From NCBI GenBank assembly GCA_003153585.1, contig PLZZ01000091.1, positions 3,489 through 10,924 of the forward strand: a stretch of DNA of 7,436 bases, written 5' to 3'. The notes under the pieces were generated by a model. That model saw nothing but the letters and a program-made list of their open reading frames with translations. It had not been told where the DNA came from and did no database searches. Below, in pieces: positions 1 through 6,312 of the stretch. Numbering within the stretch: the stretch's first letter is position 1; each line of letters starts with the position of its first letter. This stretch comes from Acidobacteriota bacterium. Lineage in GTDB: Bacteria > Acidobacteriota > Terriglobia > Acidiferrales > UBA7541. The position numbers were made by a program, and so were the translations under genes.

Positions 1-1517
1 GGGTTTTCGATTCTTACACCCATTATGCCGATGGCTTCGGCAAGCTTCGCGAAGTTTGGATTCTTCAGATCCGTTTGAAAGTCGGGAAGTCCCCCGGTTT
101 CCATCTCCAGTTTCACCATTCCCAAGGCGCTGTTGTTGAACACCACCATTTTGATCGGGAGGTTGTATTGCGTCACGGTCAGGATGTCGCCCAAGCTCAT
201 CGCAAAACCACCATCGCCGCACATGGCGACAACCTGGCGTCCGGGATAGGCACATTGGGCGCCAATGGACTGGGGAAGCGCGTTCGCCATCGACCCGTGG
301 TTGAAGGAGCCGAGCATGCGACGACCCTTGGTCGCCTTAACGTATCGGGCATTCCAGACGTTGCACATGCCAGTGTCCGCTGTAAAGATCGCATCGGGCG
401 CCGCAATTTCACTCAGCGCCGCTGCCACGGGCTCCGGGTGCATGGGCGTGCGTTTTCCCACGTGGTCAACATACACATTCATCTTTCGAACCTTCTCTTT
501 GTGTTTGCGGACCATGGTCTCTAGAAATTCCCGGTCCGGCTTTGCATCCAACATCGGCAGGAGCGCCTGCAACGTTTCGCGCACATCGCCCCAAATTCCG
601 AGATCGAGTCTGCTTCGCCGTCCCAAACGCTCAACGCGGATGTCGATTTGCGCGATCTTGGATTTTGTCGGCAGGAATTTGTCGTACGGAAAATCAGTGC
701 CCAGGAGCAGCAGAAGATCGCATTCGTTGACCGCCTCGTAAGCCATTCCGAAACCAATCATGCCGGTCATTCCCACGTCATAAGGATTGTCGTATTCGAC
801 GAACGGCTTTCCTCGGTAGGTATGCCCAACCGGAGCTTTCACTTTCTCCGCGAGAGCGACCACCTCATCGTGAGCGTTCTCGCATCCAATTCCGCAGAAG
901 AGCGCGACTTTCTTATTGGAGTTGATCAGCTCCGCCAAACGCGCCAAGTCCTTTTCACCGGGACGAATGCTCGGCCTGCGACCAACCAGAGATCGGGGTG
1001 TCCCCTCGGCAGGTAGATCCGCACCACCCACGTCGCCGGGCAGTACGATCACGCCTACTCCGCCTTTTCCAAGCGCGCTTTGCATCGCGATGTGAAGAAC
1101 GCGCTCGAACTGCTTCGGGTTCGAGATCAGCTCGCAATAGTGGCTGCATTCCTTGAACAGGATTTCCGGGTGGGTCTCCTGAAAATATCCGGTACCGATC
1201 TCACTGGTGGGAATATGCGATGCGATTGCAAGCACCGGAGCATTGCTGCGATGAGCGTCGAAAAGGCCGTTGATCAGGTGCAGGTTTCCCGGGCCGCAGC
1301 TCCCTCCACAGGCGGCGAGCTTGCCGGTGAGCTGTGCCTCCGCTCCGGCCGCATACGCGCCGGCTTCTTCGTGGCGCACATGGATCCATTTAACTTTGGT
1401 GTTCAGCCGTAGTGCATCCGTCACCGGATTCAGGCTGTCGCCCACTACACCGTAAATCCTTTCCACGCCCGCTTCAGCAAGTCTGCGAATCAGTTCATCT
1501 GCAACTCTATGTGGCAT
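1..1517 (-). CDS. poxB: Pyruvate:quinone oxidase (PoxB-like, ThDP/FAD enzyme), 3' end cut by window
   Basis: The reverse strand is open from ATG at 1517 to the window edge, giving 505 codons; E. coli PoxB has about 572, so the C-terminal ~65 residues are missing. PoxB is a peripheral membrane ThDP/FAD enzyme that oxidatively decarboxylates pyruvate to acetate and CO2 and passes electrons to quinone. Visible in the translation: N-terminal Pyr domain (~1-180) with RHEE at 48-51, where Glu50 matches the ThDP-activating Glu; GSCGPGNLHLINGLFD at 72-87; GYFQETHP at 110-117 with Phe112 at the E. coli position; central FAD-type domain (~185-335) with EYDNPYDVGMTG at 241-252; PP domain with GSFNHGSMANA at 403-413 and the ThDP/Mg motif GDG (434-436) to NN (461-462). 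These blocks are close to E. coli PoxB and less like acetolactate synthase, so the call is firm at family level. The start has a perfect SD. The lipid-activated C-terminal tail that defines true PoxB is outside the window. It follows the MFS gene on the same strand. Confidence 0.93.
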   Translation of the reverse strand, partial: MPHRVADELIRRLAEAGVERIYGVVGDSLNPVTDALRLNTKVKWIHVRHEEAGAYAAGAEAQLTGKLAACGGSCGPGNLHLINGLFDAHRSNAPVLAIASHIPTSEIGTGYFQETHPEILFKECSHYCELISNPKQFERVLHIAMQSALGKGGVGVIVLPGDVGGADLPAEGTPRSLVGRRPSIRPGEKDLARLAELINSNKKVALFCGIGCENAHDEVVALAEKVKAPVGHTYRGKPFVEYDNPYDVGMTGMIGFGMAYEAVNECDLLLLLGTDFPYDKFLPTKSKIAQIDIRVERLGRRSRLDLGIWGDVRETLQALLPMLDAKPDREFLETMVRKHKEKVRKMNVYVDHVGKRTPMHPEPVAAALSEIAAPDAIFTADTGMCNVWNARYVKATKGRRMLGSFNHGSMANALPQSIGAQCAYPGRQVVAMCGDGGFAMSLGDILTVTQYNLPIKMVVFNNSALGMVKLEMETGGLPDFQTDLKNPNFAKLAEAIGIMGVRIEN

Positions 1518-1524
1518 GTTTCTG

Positions 1525-1532
1525 CCTCCTTA
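1525..1532 (-). promoter_or_regulatory. Ribosome binding site of the poxB-like gene
   Basis: On the minus strand the sequence reads TAAGGAGG, a full match to the anti-SD consensus, 7 nt before the ATG at 1517. It fixes the start and predicts strong translation. It is much better than the ribosome site of the upstream MFS gene, so PoxB may be made in excess of the transporter even if both share a transcript. Confidence 0.85.
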
Positions 1533-1576
1533 TTTGTCCCTGTACTCTTGAAACGAGATGAATTCGATTTAGAACG

Positions 1577-1602
1577 GCGACATCACCTTCAAGCCGTGTC
1601 GC
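1577..1602 (-). other. Inverted repeat in the MFS-poxB gap
   Basis: GCGACA (1577-1582) and TGTCGC (1597-1602) are perfect 6-bp arms around 14 nt, in the gap that begins after the MFS stop codon at 1612. In RNA the stem gains one more pair if a single A is bulged. No U-run follows on the minus strand, so it is not a clean intrinsic terminator. It could be an intercistronic processing or stabilising hairpin, or a protein site near a weak promoter-like pair for the poxB-like gene (TTGAAG, 15 nt, TAAATC on the minus strand). Arms of this length can arise by chance. Confidence 0.35.
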
Positions 1603-1611
1603 AATTTGCAG

Positions 1612-2880
1612 CTATTTCGATTGCACCTGCGCGTGCGCGGCTGGTCCCGTCTCGCGGAGGAAGAAACTCACCACGATCGCGGCCGCACAGCAAGCAATCC
1701 AAAAAAATGCGCCCTTCTGAAAATGCAAGTGCAGGTTCAGCGAACTGCCGATGCCTTTACCGATATGTTTTGCATAAACCGGGCCAAGGAATGCGGTAAT
1801 CGCAAAGACCAGGAAATTAATCCCGCCGGTCGCGCTGCCCTTCACATTGTCTGGATTCACTTCTTTGATCACGCTGTAAGGAATCATCGCCGCGCCCGAT
1901 GCCACGCCGAATATGAACATCGCGACATGCGGCGGAATCGGGAAGGGTTTGAGTGCGAGCTGCAAGCCGGCCAGAATCATGACCGTCGCGCTCCCCATGA
2001 TCACCGGCTTTCGCCTTCCGATGCGGTCCGAAAGCCATCCAAGCAGCGGACATCCAAAAACCCACCCGAGGGGAACCATCGAGGCGACCAGTACTGCGCT
2101 GTGATAGGAAAATTGCAGATCCTTTTGAAATGAGGCTACGCCCCAAATCATGTCCCCAATCGTCGTCGGTGCGAACATCAGTCCGGCAATTATTCCGCAC
2201 AGATACGACTGGGGATTCGAGAAAACAATCTTGTACGGCTTCAGGACCGAACCAAAGCCTCCTTCTTGCGCGTGGGGTGCAGACTGCTCCTTGGGAGTCG
2301 CCAAGTACAAGAACACCGCGACCGCGAGGATGATCACTCCGAAACCGATCCAGATTGCGTGGACCTCCAGTCCATGTTCGATCATCGGTCCAATAGCGAA
2401 CTGGCCTGCGGAACCGCCTAGCATTCCAACGCACTGCGTCGCGCCAATTGCCGTTGCAAGGTAACGCGCCGAGAATCCGTGCGCGGCGAGGTAAACGGCG
2501 CCCGTAAACGCGAAGGCCGAGCCCGCTCCTTGGAGCAATCGCCCAACATCACCCGCCATTACGGAGCCTCCGCTGAAGAAGAGGCATCCGAGACCCAAGA
2601 TGGCAGCGCCAACAGGAACCGTCCGCTTGGCTCCCAAACGATCAAGAGCCGCTCCGGCGACCAAGCTCATTGTGGAGTAGGTGTAGTAGTAGGCCCCCAG
2701 AATCGCACTGAGGCCGAGCGCCGTGGTGTGAAATGAACCTTCTAACTCTGGAATCATCACGGCTGGACTTGACCTCACCGCATATTCCAGGAAATAGAAA
2801 AGCACCGTGAAAACCCAAGCGACGACAAATGCACGTGTCTGGGTCCCAGTCTGTTTTTGGTCCAATGCAAGTGTGGCCAT
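1612..2880 (-). CDS. MFS transporter, 12 TM, substrate unknown
   Basis: The gene encodes 422 residues from ATG at 2880 to TAG at 1612-1614, a normal length for a 12-helix major facilitator. TM1 (~17-36) contains Glu32 and ends in Arg36 (FLEYAVRSSP). An acidic/Arg pair there is reminiscent of organic-anion MFS carriers, but this is weak evidence. MFS motif A is present in both halves: GAALDRLGAKR at 76-86 and GWLSDRIGRRK at 281-291. TM4 begins GRLLQGAGSAFAF (113-125). A central loop lies at ~195-225 before TM7. The cytoplasmic loop after TM10 has EVNPDNVKGSATGG (340-353). It probably acts as an inner-membrane carrier, perhaps a proton-coupled importer of a small anion. Start choice: the frame stays open up to a TTG at 3021 and an ATG at 3009, but the extra ~45 residues are not MFS-like and lack a good SD. 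The ATG at 2880 gives a typical short N-terminus, although its nearest SD-like AGAGG is 13 nt away. The poxB-like gene follows on the same strand. Confidence 0.9.
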   Translation of the reverse strand: MATLALDQKQTGTQTRAFVVAWVFTVLFYFLEYAVRSSPAVMIPELEGSFHTTALGLSAILGAYYYTYSTMSLVAGAALDRLGAKRTVPVGAAILGLGCLFFSGGSVMAGDVGRLLQGAGSAFAFTGAVYLAAHGFSARYLATAIGATQCVGMLGGSAGQFAIGPMIEHGLEVHAIWIGFGVIILAVAVFLYLATPKEQSAPHAQEGGFGSVLKPYKIVFSNPQSYLCGIIAGLMFAPTTIGDMIWGVASFQKDLQFSYHSAVLVASMVPLGWVFGCPLLGWLSDRIGRRKPVIMGSATVMILAGLQLALKPFPIPPHVAMFIFGVASGAAMIPYSVIKEVNPDNVKGSATGGINFLVFAITAFLGPVYAKHIGKGIGSSLNLHLHFQKGAFFWIACCAAAIVVSFFLRETGPAAHAQVQSK

Positions 2881-2897
2881 GGATTCTGCGAAACCTC

Positions 2898-2911
2898 TCT
2901 CCACGAGGAGA
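2898..2911 (-). promoter_or_regulatory. Hairpin overlapping the SD region of the MFS gene
   Basis: In the minus-strand RNA, UCUCC and GGAGA pair around a UCGU tetraloop, a 5-bp stem. The 3' arm includes the purine-rich GGAGA; the overlapping AGAGG just downstream is the nearest SD-like element before the ATG at 2880. If the stem forms it would partly hide the ribosome site. The stem is short, so an effect on translation is only a possibility. Confidence 0.35.
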
Positions 2912-2918
2912 TGAAAGG

Positions 2919-2939
2919 AATCGTCTAACGGGGACGATT
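2919..2939 (-). promoter_or_regulatory. Stem-loop in the presumed leader of the MFS gene
   Basis: AATCGTC (2919-2925) and GACGATT (2933-2939) are perfect 7-bp arms around a 7-nt loop. The element sits 39 nt before the MFS ATG and 7 nt upstream of the SD-region hairpin, so two stems lie in tandem in the leader. No U-run follows, so it is not an attenuator of the simple kind. It could equally be a DNA operator. Confidence 0.4.
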
Positions 2940-2998
2940 GCTTGATCGATCTTCTCGGCGCCTTGCTAACTGCGACCCATAGAGGCGTCGCCGCAGGT

Positions 2999-3025
2999 CC
3001 ATTACGCATTTCATCGCCCAATCAA
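2999..3025 (-). promoter_or_regulatory. Weak sigma70-like promoter candidate for the MFS gene
   Basis: On the minus strand TTGATT (3020-3025) is followed after 15 nt by TAATGG (2999-3004). Each resembles a -35 or -10 hexamer, but the spacing is short and the -10 match is poor. A run of nine T lies about 20 nt upstream (3044-3052), in an UP-element-like position. It would give a leader of roughly 110 nt carrying the two hairpins. Another promoter in the gap is possible. Confidence 0.2.
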
Positions 3026-3092
3026 CGTTTGTTTAGCCAGCTGAAAAAAAAAGGCTTAGCTCCTCCCCGCGGAAATCCGACCAGACTTTGCT

Positions 3093-3106
3093 GTCAGCAT
3101 GCTGAC
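3093..3106. repeat. Perfect 14-bp palindrome, possible operator
   Basis: GTCAGCATGCTGAC reads identically on both strands. It lies upstream of the MFS promoter candidate and next to a longer inverted repeat. A perfect palindrome with no spacer favours binding of a dimeric repressor over an RNA hairpin, since the RNA could form only 5 pairs around a CAUG loop. No regulator gene is nearby to assign. Confidence 0.45.
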
Positions 3107-3114
3107 GCGCGCGC

Positions 3115-3139
3115 AGATATTGACACCGGCCCAATATCT
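3115..3139. repeat. 8-9-8 inverted repeat, possible operator
   Basis: AGATATTG (3115-3122) and CAATATCT (3132-3139) are perfect 8-bp arms around 9 nt. The A/T-rich arms with a spaced GC-rich centre look like a site for a dimeric regulator such as a LysR- or TetR-type protein. It lies 8 bp from the 14-bp palindrome; the (CG)n run 3107-3113 is between them. The binding protein is unknown. Confidence 0.45.
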
Positions 3140-3240
3140 TCCGGCGAGTTGCAGATTTTGATCTGGTTTGCGGCGGGAAATGATTAGTGCGTTTAATTCG
3201 AGGCAACCGAGTCGAGAGTGTGCTCAAACAAGCGGAGGTT

Positions 3241-3260
3241 GAATCCTGGTTTCCAAGTTC
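3241..3260 (-). terminator. Imperfect hairpin after the TolC gene, possible 3' end of the efflux operon
   Basis: In the minus-strand RNA, GAA-CUUGG pairs with CCAGG-(A)-UUC around an AAA loop, giving about 8 pairs with one G-U and one bulge. It starts 14 nt after the TolC stop codon. There is no U-run directly after it, so it is not a canonical intrinsic terminator. It may protect the mRNA end or be incidental. Confidence 0.25.
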
Positions 3261-3274
3261 AGAGTTCTATCTAT

Positions 3275-4627
3275 CTAAGGAGTGCGCCCAATTGCGTGGA
3301 TCATTTCGTCTCTCGCCTGCACGTATTCAAGCTGAGACCGAAGCAGCAGTGTCTTAGCGTCGAATTCCTGAGCGATAGCGGCATCGGCCTGCGATGGGAG
3401 CGCCTCACCTCTTTCGAGCTGTCGTGCAGCAACCCGGCTCGATTCCGTCCGTAGCGTAACAATCTGTTGTGACACCTCGATCATTTCTTTCGTTCGTGCC
3501 AATTTGTTAGCGGCAGTCTCAACCTTGCGCTCAACCTCGTCCGTTATCCGCGCGAGGTTTTCGCGCGCTACTCCGAGAGCAGCGTTGCTTTCGCCCAGCT
3601 TGGCCTTTCGTCGCCCCCCATCGAACAAATCGTAGGTCAGCTCCGCTCCGAAAGTTCCAAAGTTGCGGGCGAGGAAAGGGACATTGTCCTGGTAACTGTA
3701 CCGGGCAATAGCCGAGACATCCGGGAAGTAATCTGCCTTTGACAGGCGAACGCCCGCCGACGCTTTCTCCATTTCGGCCTTTGCCGCAAGAATTTCCGGG
3801 TGCGATGCCAACGCAGTACTGACGCATTCCTCCCGACGGCAAGGTTCCCGGGCCTCGGGGACGGTAGGATCGAGTTCGAGTTGCGTGGTTACCGGCAATC
3901 CCAGCACGTCATTCAACTGCATAGTCAGATCAGAAAGTTGCAGCTCGATGGTGAGTAAGTCCTGCTTAGCTTCGAGAGTTTGCGCTTTGCTATCAATGAG
4001 TTGTTCGTCGAGCGTGCTGCCATACTTCACCTGCTGCGTGCGCTCGGCCTCCATCTCCTGGGCAGCGCGGATTTTCGCTTCCGTTGCACTCTTGTGCAGC
4101 TGCGTCACCAAAATTTGGTAATAAATCTCATGAACCCGCAATGCGACGTCGTTCTCAGTCGCCTTCGCGTTCGCCCGGGTGGCGTCCAAGTCAGCGCGCG
4201 CAAGGTCGTTTGACGGTTTGACTCTTGTGAACAATTGAGTGAGCGGCTGCACCAGACCCGTTCCACTCGTGATAAAAGTCTTTTCACCCTGATTCAGAAT
4301 CGCCTGCTCCGTCGGGATTGGTGTGCCACCCACAGTTCCTAAGCCCCCTGCAGGAATTGCAATGAACTGTGTGTCCGTAACACGTAAAACCCGGCTCTCG
4401 TTCGTTATGGTTGGGAAATATCCGCTCCGGGCAGCCTCCTTCGCATGCTGCTTCACTTGCACTTCGAGTCCCGCGATACGCACCACATGGTTATTCTTCA
4501 GCGCCAACTGCACTGCTTCAGGAAGAGTAATTTTCAGGGGAGCCGGTTCCGCGTTCTGCGCTCGAGCGCAAAGAGGGAAACTAACTGCAAATAGTGCGAT
4601 GCCCAGACCACTACAGCGGAATCTCAT
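3275..4627 (-). CDS. TolC-family outer-membrane efflux channel
   Basis: The gene encodes 450 residues from ATG at 4627 to TAG at 3275-3277. It is the outer-membrane duct of the tripartite pump encoded just upstream. A Sec signal peptide is clear: basic start MRFR, hydrophobic core to ~19, and a likely signal peptidase I cut after ARA (21-23). Cys20 is not in a good lipobox (FPLC), so lipidation is unlikely. The mature part has the two OEP repeats of the family, ~32-245 and ~262-447. The internal duplication shows in SGYFPTITNESRV (68-80) and ADYFPDVSAIARY (298-310). The long segment at ~85-130, rich in Gly and Pro, is where the first beta-barrel hairpin should lie, and the rest is heptad-like helix. 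The frame extends upstream to 4741, but that stretch lies inside the pump gene and lacks a signal peptide, so 4627 is chosen. The start codon overlaps the pump stop (TAATG), indicating translational coupling. Cys263 and Cys268 between the repeats are unusual. Confidence 0.93.
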   Translation of the reverse strand: MRFRCSGLGIALFAVSFPLCARAQNAEPAPLKITLPEAVQLALKNNHVVRIAGLEVQVKQHAKEAARSGYFPTITNESRVLRVTDTQFIAIPAGGLGTVGGTPIPTEQAILNQGEKTFITSGTGLVQPLTQLFTRVKPSNDLARADLDATRANAKATENDVALRVHEIYYQILVTQLHKSATEAKIRAAQEMEAERTQQVKYGSTLDEQLIDSKAQTLEAKQDLLTIELQLSDLTMQLNDVLGLPVTTQLELDPTVPEAREPCRREECVSTALASHPEILAAKAEMEKASAGVRLSKADYFPDVSAIARYSYQDNVPFLARNFGTFGAELTYDLFDGGRRKAKLGESNAALGVARENLARITDEVERKVETAANKLARTKEMIEVSQQIVTLRTESSRVAARQLERGEALPSQADAAIAQEFDAKTLLLRSQLEYVQARDEMIHAIGRTP

Positions 4628-6300
4628 TACCTCTCCCCCTTCACCGCAGCCTGTTCCTGTTGAATCCCGTAGAGGTCGCCATATTTCAGCGGCGACTCTC
4701 GCAAGAGAGCTACCAGCACCAAAGCGACTACGGAGGCCCACGCGACCAGGTAGAATCCGTCGATCAAACTCAGCGTATAGGCTTGAAGACGAAGCCGCCC
4801 TCCCACCGCATCCAGGGCACGACCTGTCGCTTCAGCCAAGCCCGTTGACTTGGCATAGAATCCTCCCGTCATTTGGCGCACGCTTCCGTCGGTGATCCAG
4901 CTTCCATGCTGTACATGCAACCCCAGCATGTTCGAATGAAACTTTTCCCGCTCAGCAATGAACCGCCCCATTAGGACCGCACCGAGCGTTCCTCCGAAGA
5001 GCCGAATGGTATGAAAGAAGGCAGAAAATGTGAGAATCCGCTGAGGCTTCACCAACCCGCCCGAGAAAAGTCCCTGCAAAATGATCGCTGAGACTAAACC
5101 GATGAATGCAAAGCATTGCCCAAAGCCCATTAGAAATTCGGTTCGGTAAAAATTCGCTGCCGCCCAAGCGCTGGTCATTTCAGCGTTCATGAGAGAAGCA
5201 ACCGCCATCGCCGTGAAGCCTGCTGCGAGCAATAAGCGGGGATCCGCGTTCGAAAGTAGAAGGAAACCAGCCACAAACGCGAGCGGAACAAATGAAGCTG
5301 CCGTCCAAATCACCGCCGGCCCGATCTGGTCCGGTTCGAATCCATGGATGGCCAGGGCCTGCGGGACCAAGATGATTGTGGTGACTAGAAAAAAGCGAAA
5401 AAAGAAAAGCCCAGTGCCCAGCAGGATCGTTTCCCTGTCCCGCAGGTATGGCATGTCAACAAGAGGATTGGGGCCGAGCAGGCGACGCACGAGAGCGCAC
5501 AATAAGAGGAACGAGCCGCTGGCAAAAAGCGCGGTGAACACCCCAGAGTGCCACCAGTCGAGCCTCTCGCCCTGTTCGCACGCAGCCAAAACCAATGCAA
5601 AACCTGCGCTCGCATATAAAAATCCCGCGAAGCTTGGCGCCTCGCCGTGCTCCTTTGCGGGAGGAGATTTCGGTATGCCGAGATAGATGCATAGCATCAT
5701 CAGCGGCGTAATCACCGCCGAATTCCAAAATATCCATTCCCAGGAGAGATGATTTCTGTACCAGCCGTAAAGCGATGGGGCGATGTTCACGGCGCCATCC
5801 ACGAACGAAGCGTAGAGAGCAATCGTGAAAGGAAGGTACCGGAGAGGAATGTTGCGCAGAGCGAACGTAAGCGTCAGGGGATAGAAGGTTCCGGACGCCA
5901 ATCCCGCCAAAGCTGTGGCTACGATGAGGAAGTGGTAATTATGAATAAAAGGCAGAAAAATACAGAGCACCGTAAAGATCGCCGCCGCCGTCAACAGAAT
6001 TCGCCGTGGCCCCATTAGCCCGCCCAGATACACAGTGAATGGGCCGATGAACATCAGTCCAACGTCGAAGGCCGTACCGATCCATGCGCTTTGGTCGTAG
6101 CTGAATCCCTGGTGGCCCCTCAGGTCGGGGACGCCGAGCGAAATCATTCGGCTCGTGAGAGTGACGACTCCCGCGCCTGTGACGACACCGAGGATTCCAA
6201 GCAATGGACTCTTGGAAAGGTCGGCTGGCACGGCTCCGGCGATTCCGCGTGCGAGTTGCGCCGGACTGGGCTGCGGCAGGACTATCGAGGAAGCAGACAT
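4627..6300 (-). CDS. EmrB-like DHA2-family MFS efflux pump (14 TM)
   Basis: The gene encodes 557 residues, ATG at 6300 and TAA at 4627-4629. It would be the inner-membrane proton-driven pump of the tripartite exporter. Length, the many hydrophobic segments and position between an EmrA-like adaptor and a TolC channel place it in DHA2. Features: soluble N-terminus (1-30), TM1 ~33-56, motif A-like YLGGLMGPRR (91-100), TM4 region with GLASGTFYP (133-141), TM5 with APSLYG then WEWIF (174-191), a loop at ~209-222, LDWW (248-250) and VDMPYL (281-286) as in EmrB (ELDWF and IVDLSLF there), a large loop at ~451-505 before the last helix, and a charged tail. Compared with E. coli EmrB the usual TM1 Asp, TM4 Arg and motif C glycines are absent, so substrate and coupling may differ from classical EmrB. 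SD GGAG (6307-6310) sits 6 nt before the ATG, and the gene begins 12 nt after the adaptor's stop. No gene symbol is given because orthology to emrB is uncertain. Confidence 0.93.
   Translation of the reverse strand: MSASSIVLPQPSPAQLARGIAGAVPADLSKSPLLGILGVVTGAGVVTLTSRMISLGVPDLRGHQGFSYDQSAWIGTAFDVGLMFIGPFTVYLGGLMGPRRILLTAAAIFTVLCIFLPFIHNYHFLIVATALAGLASGTFYPLTLTFALRNIPLRYLPFTIALYASFVDGAVNIAPSLYGWYRNHLSWEWIFWNSAVITPLMMLCIYLGIPKSPPAKEHGEAPSFAGFLYASAGFALVLAACEQGERLDWWHSGVFTALFASGSFLLLCALVRRLLGPNPLVDMPYLRDRETILLGTGLFFFRFFLVTTIILVPQALAIHGFEPDQIGPAVIWTAASFVPLAFVAGFLLLSNADPRLLLAAGFTAMAVASLMNAEMTSAWAAANFYRTEFLMGFGQCFAFIGLVSAIILQGLFSGGLVKPQRILTFSAFFHTIRLFGGTLGAVLMGRFIAEREKFHSNMLGLHVQHGSWITDGSVRQMTGGFYAKSTGLAEATGRALDAVGGRLRLQAYTLSLIDGFYLVAWASVVALVLVALLRESPLKYGDLYGIQQEQAAVKGER
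4630..4639 (-). promoter_or_regulatory. Ribosome binding site and coupled start of the TolC gene
   Basis: The minus strand reads GGGGGAGAGG directly before TAATG. The purine-rich SD lies inside the last codons of the pump gene, and the stop TAA shares its final A with the ATG. This arrangement normally couples translation of the two proteins and supports 4627 over any upstream start. Confidence 0.75.
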
Positions 6301-6306
6301 CCTACG

Positions 6307-6310
6307 CTCC
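6307..6310 (-). promoter_or_regulatory. Ribosome binding site of the EmrB-like pump gene
   Basis: GGAG on the minus strand lies 6 nt before the ATG at 6300 and 2 nt after the adaptor's TGA (6313-6315). It sits wholly in the 12-nt gap, consistent with one polycistronic mRNA. Confidence 0.7.
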
Positions 6311-6312
6311 GA

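Larger units (their letters stand above)
2881..3274. other. 394-bp non-coding gap between the TolC gene and the MFS gene
   Basis: No credible gene was found here on either strand. The small open frames start at TTG, lack Shine-Dalgarno sequences and resemble no family. The gap holds a post-TolC hairpin (3241-3260), a short inverted repeat CAGAT-TTTG-ATCTG (3152-3165), an 8-9-8 inverted repeat (3115-3139), a 14-bp palindrome (3093-3106), a homopolymer of nine A on the plus strand (3044-3052), a weak promoter-like pair (2999-3025) and two leader hairpins (2919-2939, 2898-2911). Its length and symmetry suggest that the efflux operon ends here and that the MFS-poxB unit is controlled from here. 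Confidence 0.7.

Noticed and set aside
75..524. Plus-strand open frame of 149 codons
   Set aside because: It lies antisense within the PoxB-like gene, whose own frame is strongly conserved. The translation is His- and Arg-rich and resembles no family.
1606..2133. Plus-strand open frame of 175 codons
   Set aside because: It is antisense to the MFS gene, has low-complexity charged composition and no recognisable domain.
3044..3060. T9 run on the minus strand as an intrinsic terminator
   Set aside because: No stable stem directly precedes it: the AGG/CCT pairing is only three base pairs. A terminator is therefore not supported, although an UP-element-like role is possible.
3120..3125. Perfect TTGACA -35 box on the plus strand
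   Set aside because: No -10-like hexamer lies 16-18 nt downstream and no plus-strand gene follows. It is explained by the inverted repeat arm.
2942..3187. Plus-strand open frame of 81 codons in the central gap
   Set aside because: It begins with TTG, has no Shine-Dalgarno sequence and shows no family resemblance.
3033..3227. Minus-strand open frame of 64 codons in the central gap
   Set aside because: It begins with TTG without a ribosome site, has a basic low-information translation and overlaps the symmetric elements.
3262..3277. CTAT tetranucleotide repeat at the end of the TolC gene
   Set aside because: Only about three units are present, too short for a meaningful phase-variable tract, and it covers the stop codon.
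4323..4895. Plus-strand open frame of 190 codons
   Set aside because: It runs antisense across the TolC and pump genes, both of which have clear family motifs. The product is Arg/Pro/Ser-rich shadow sequence.
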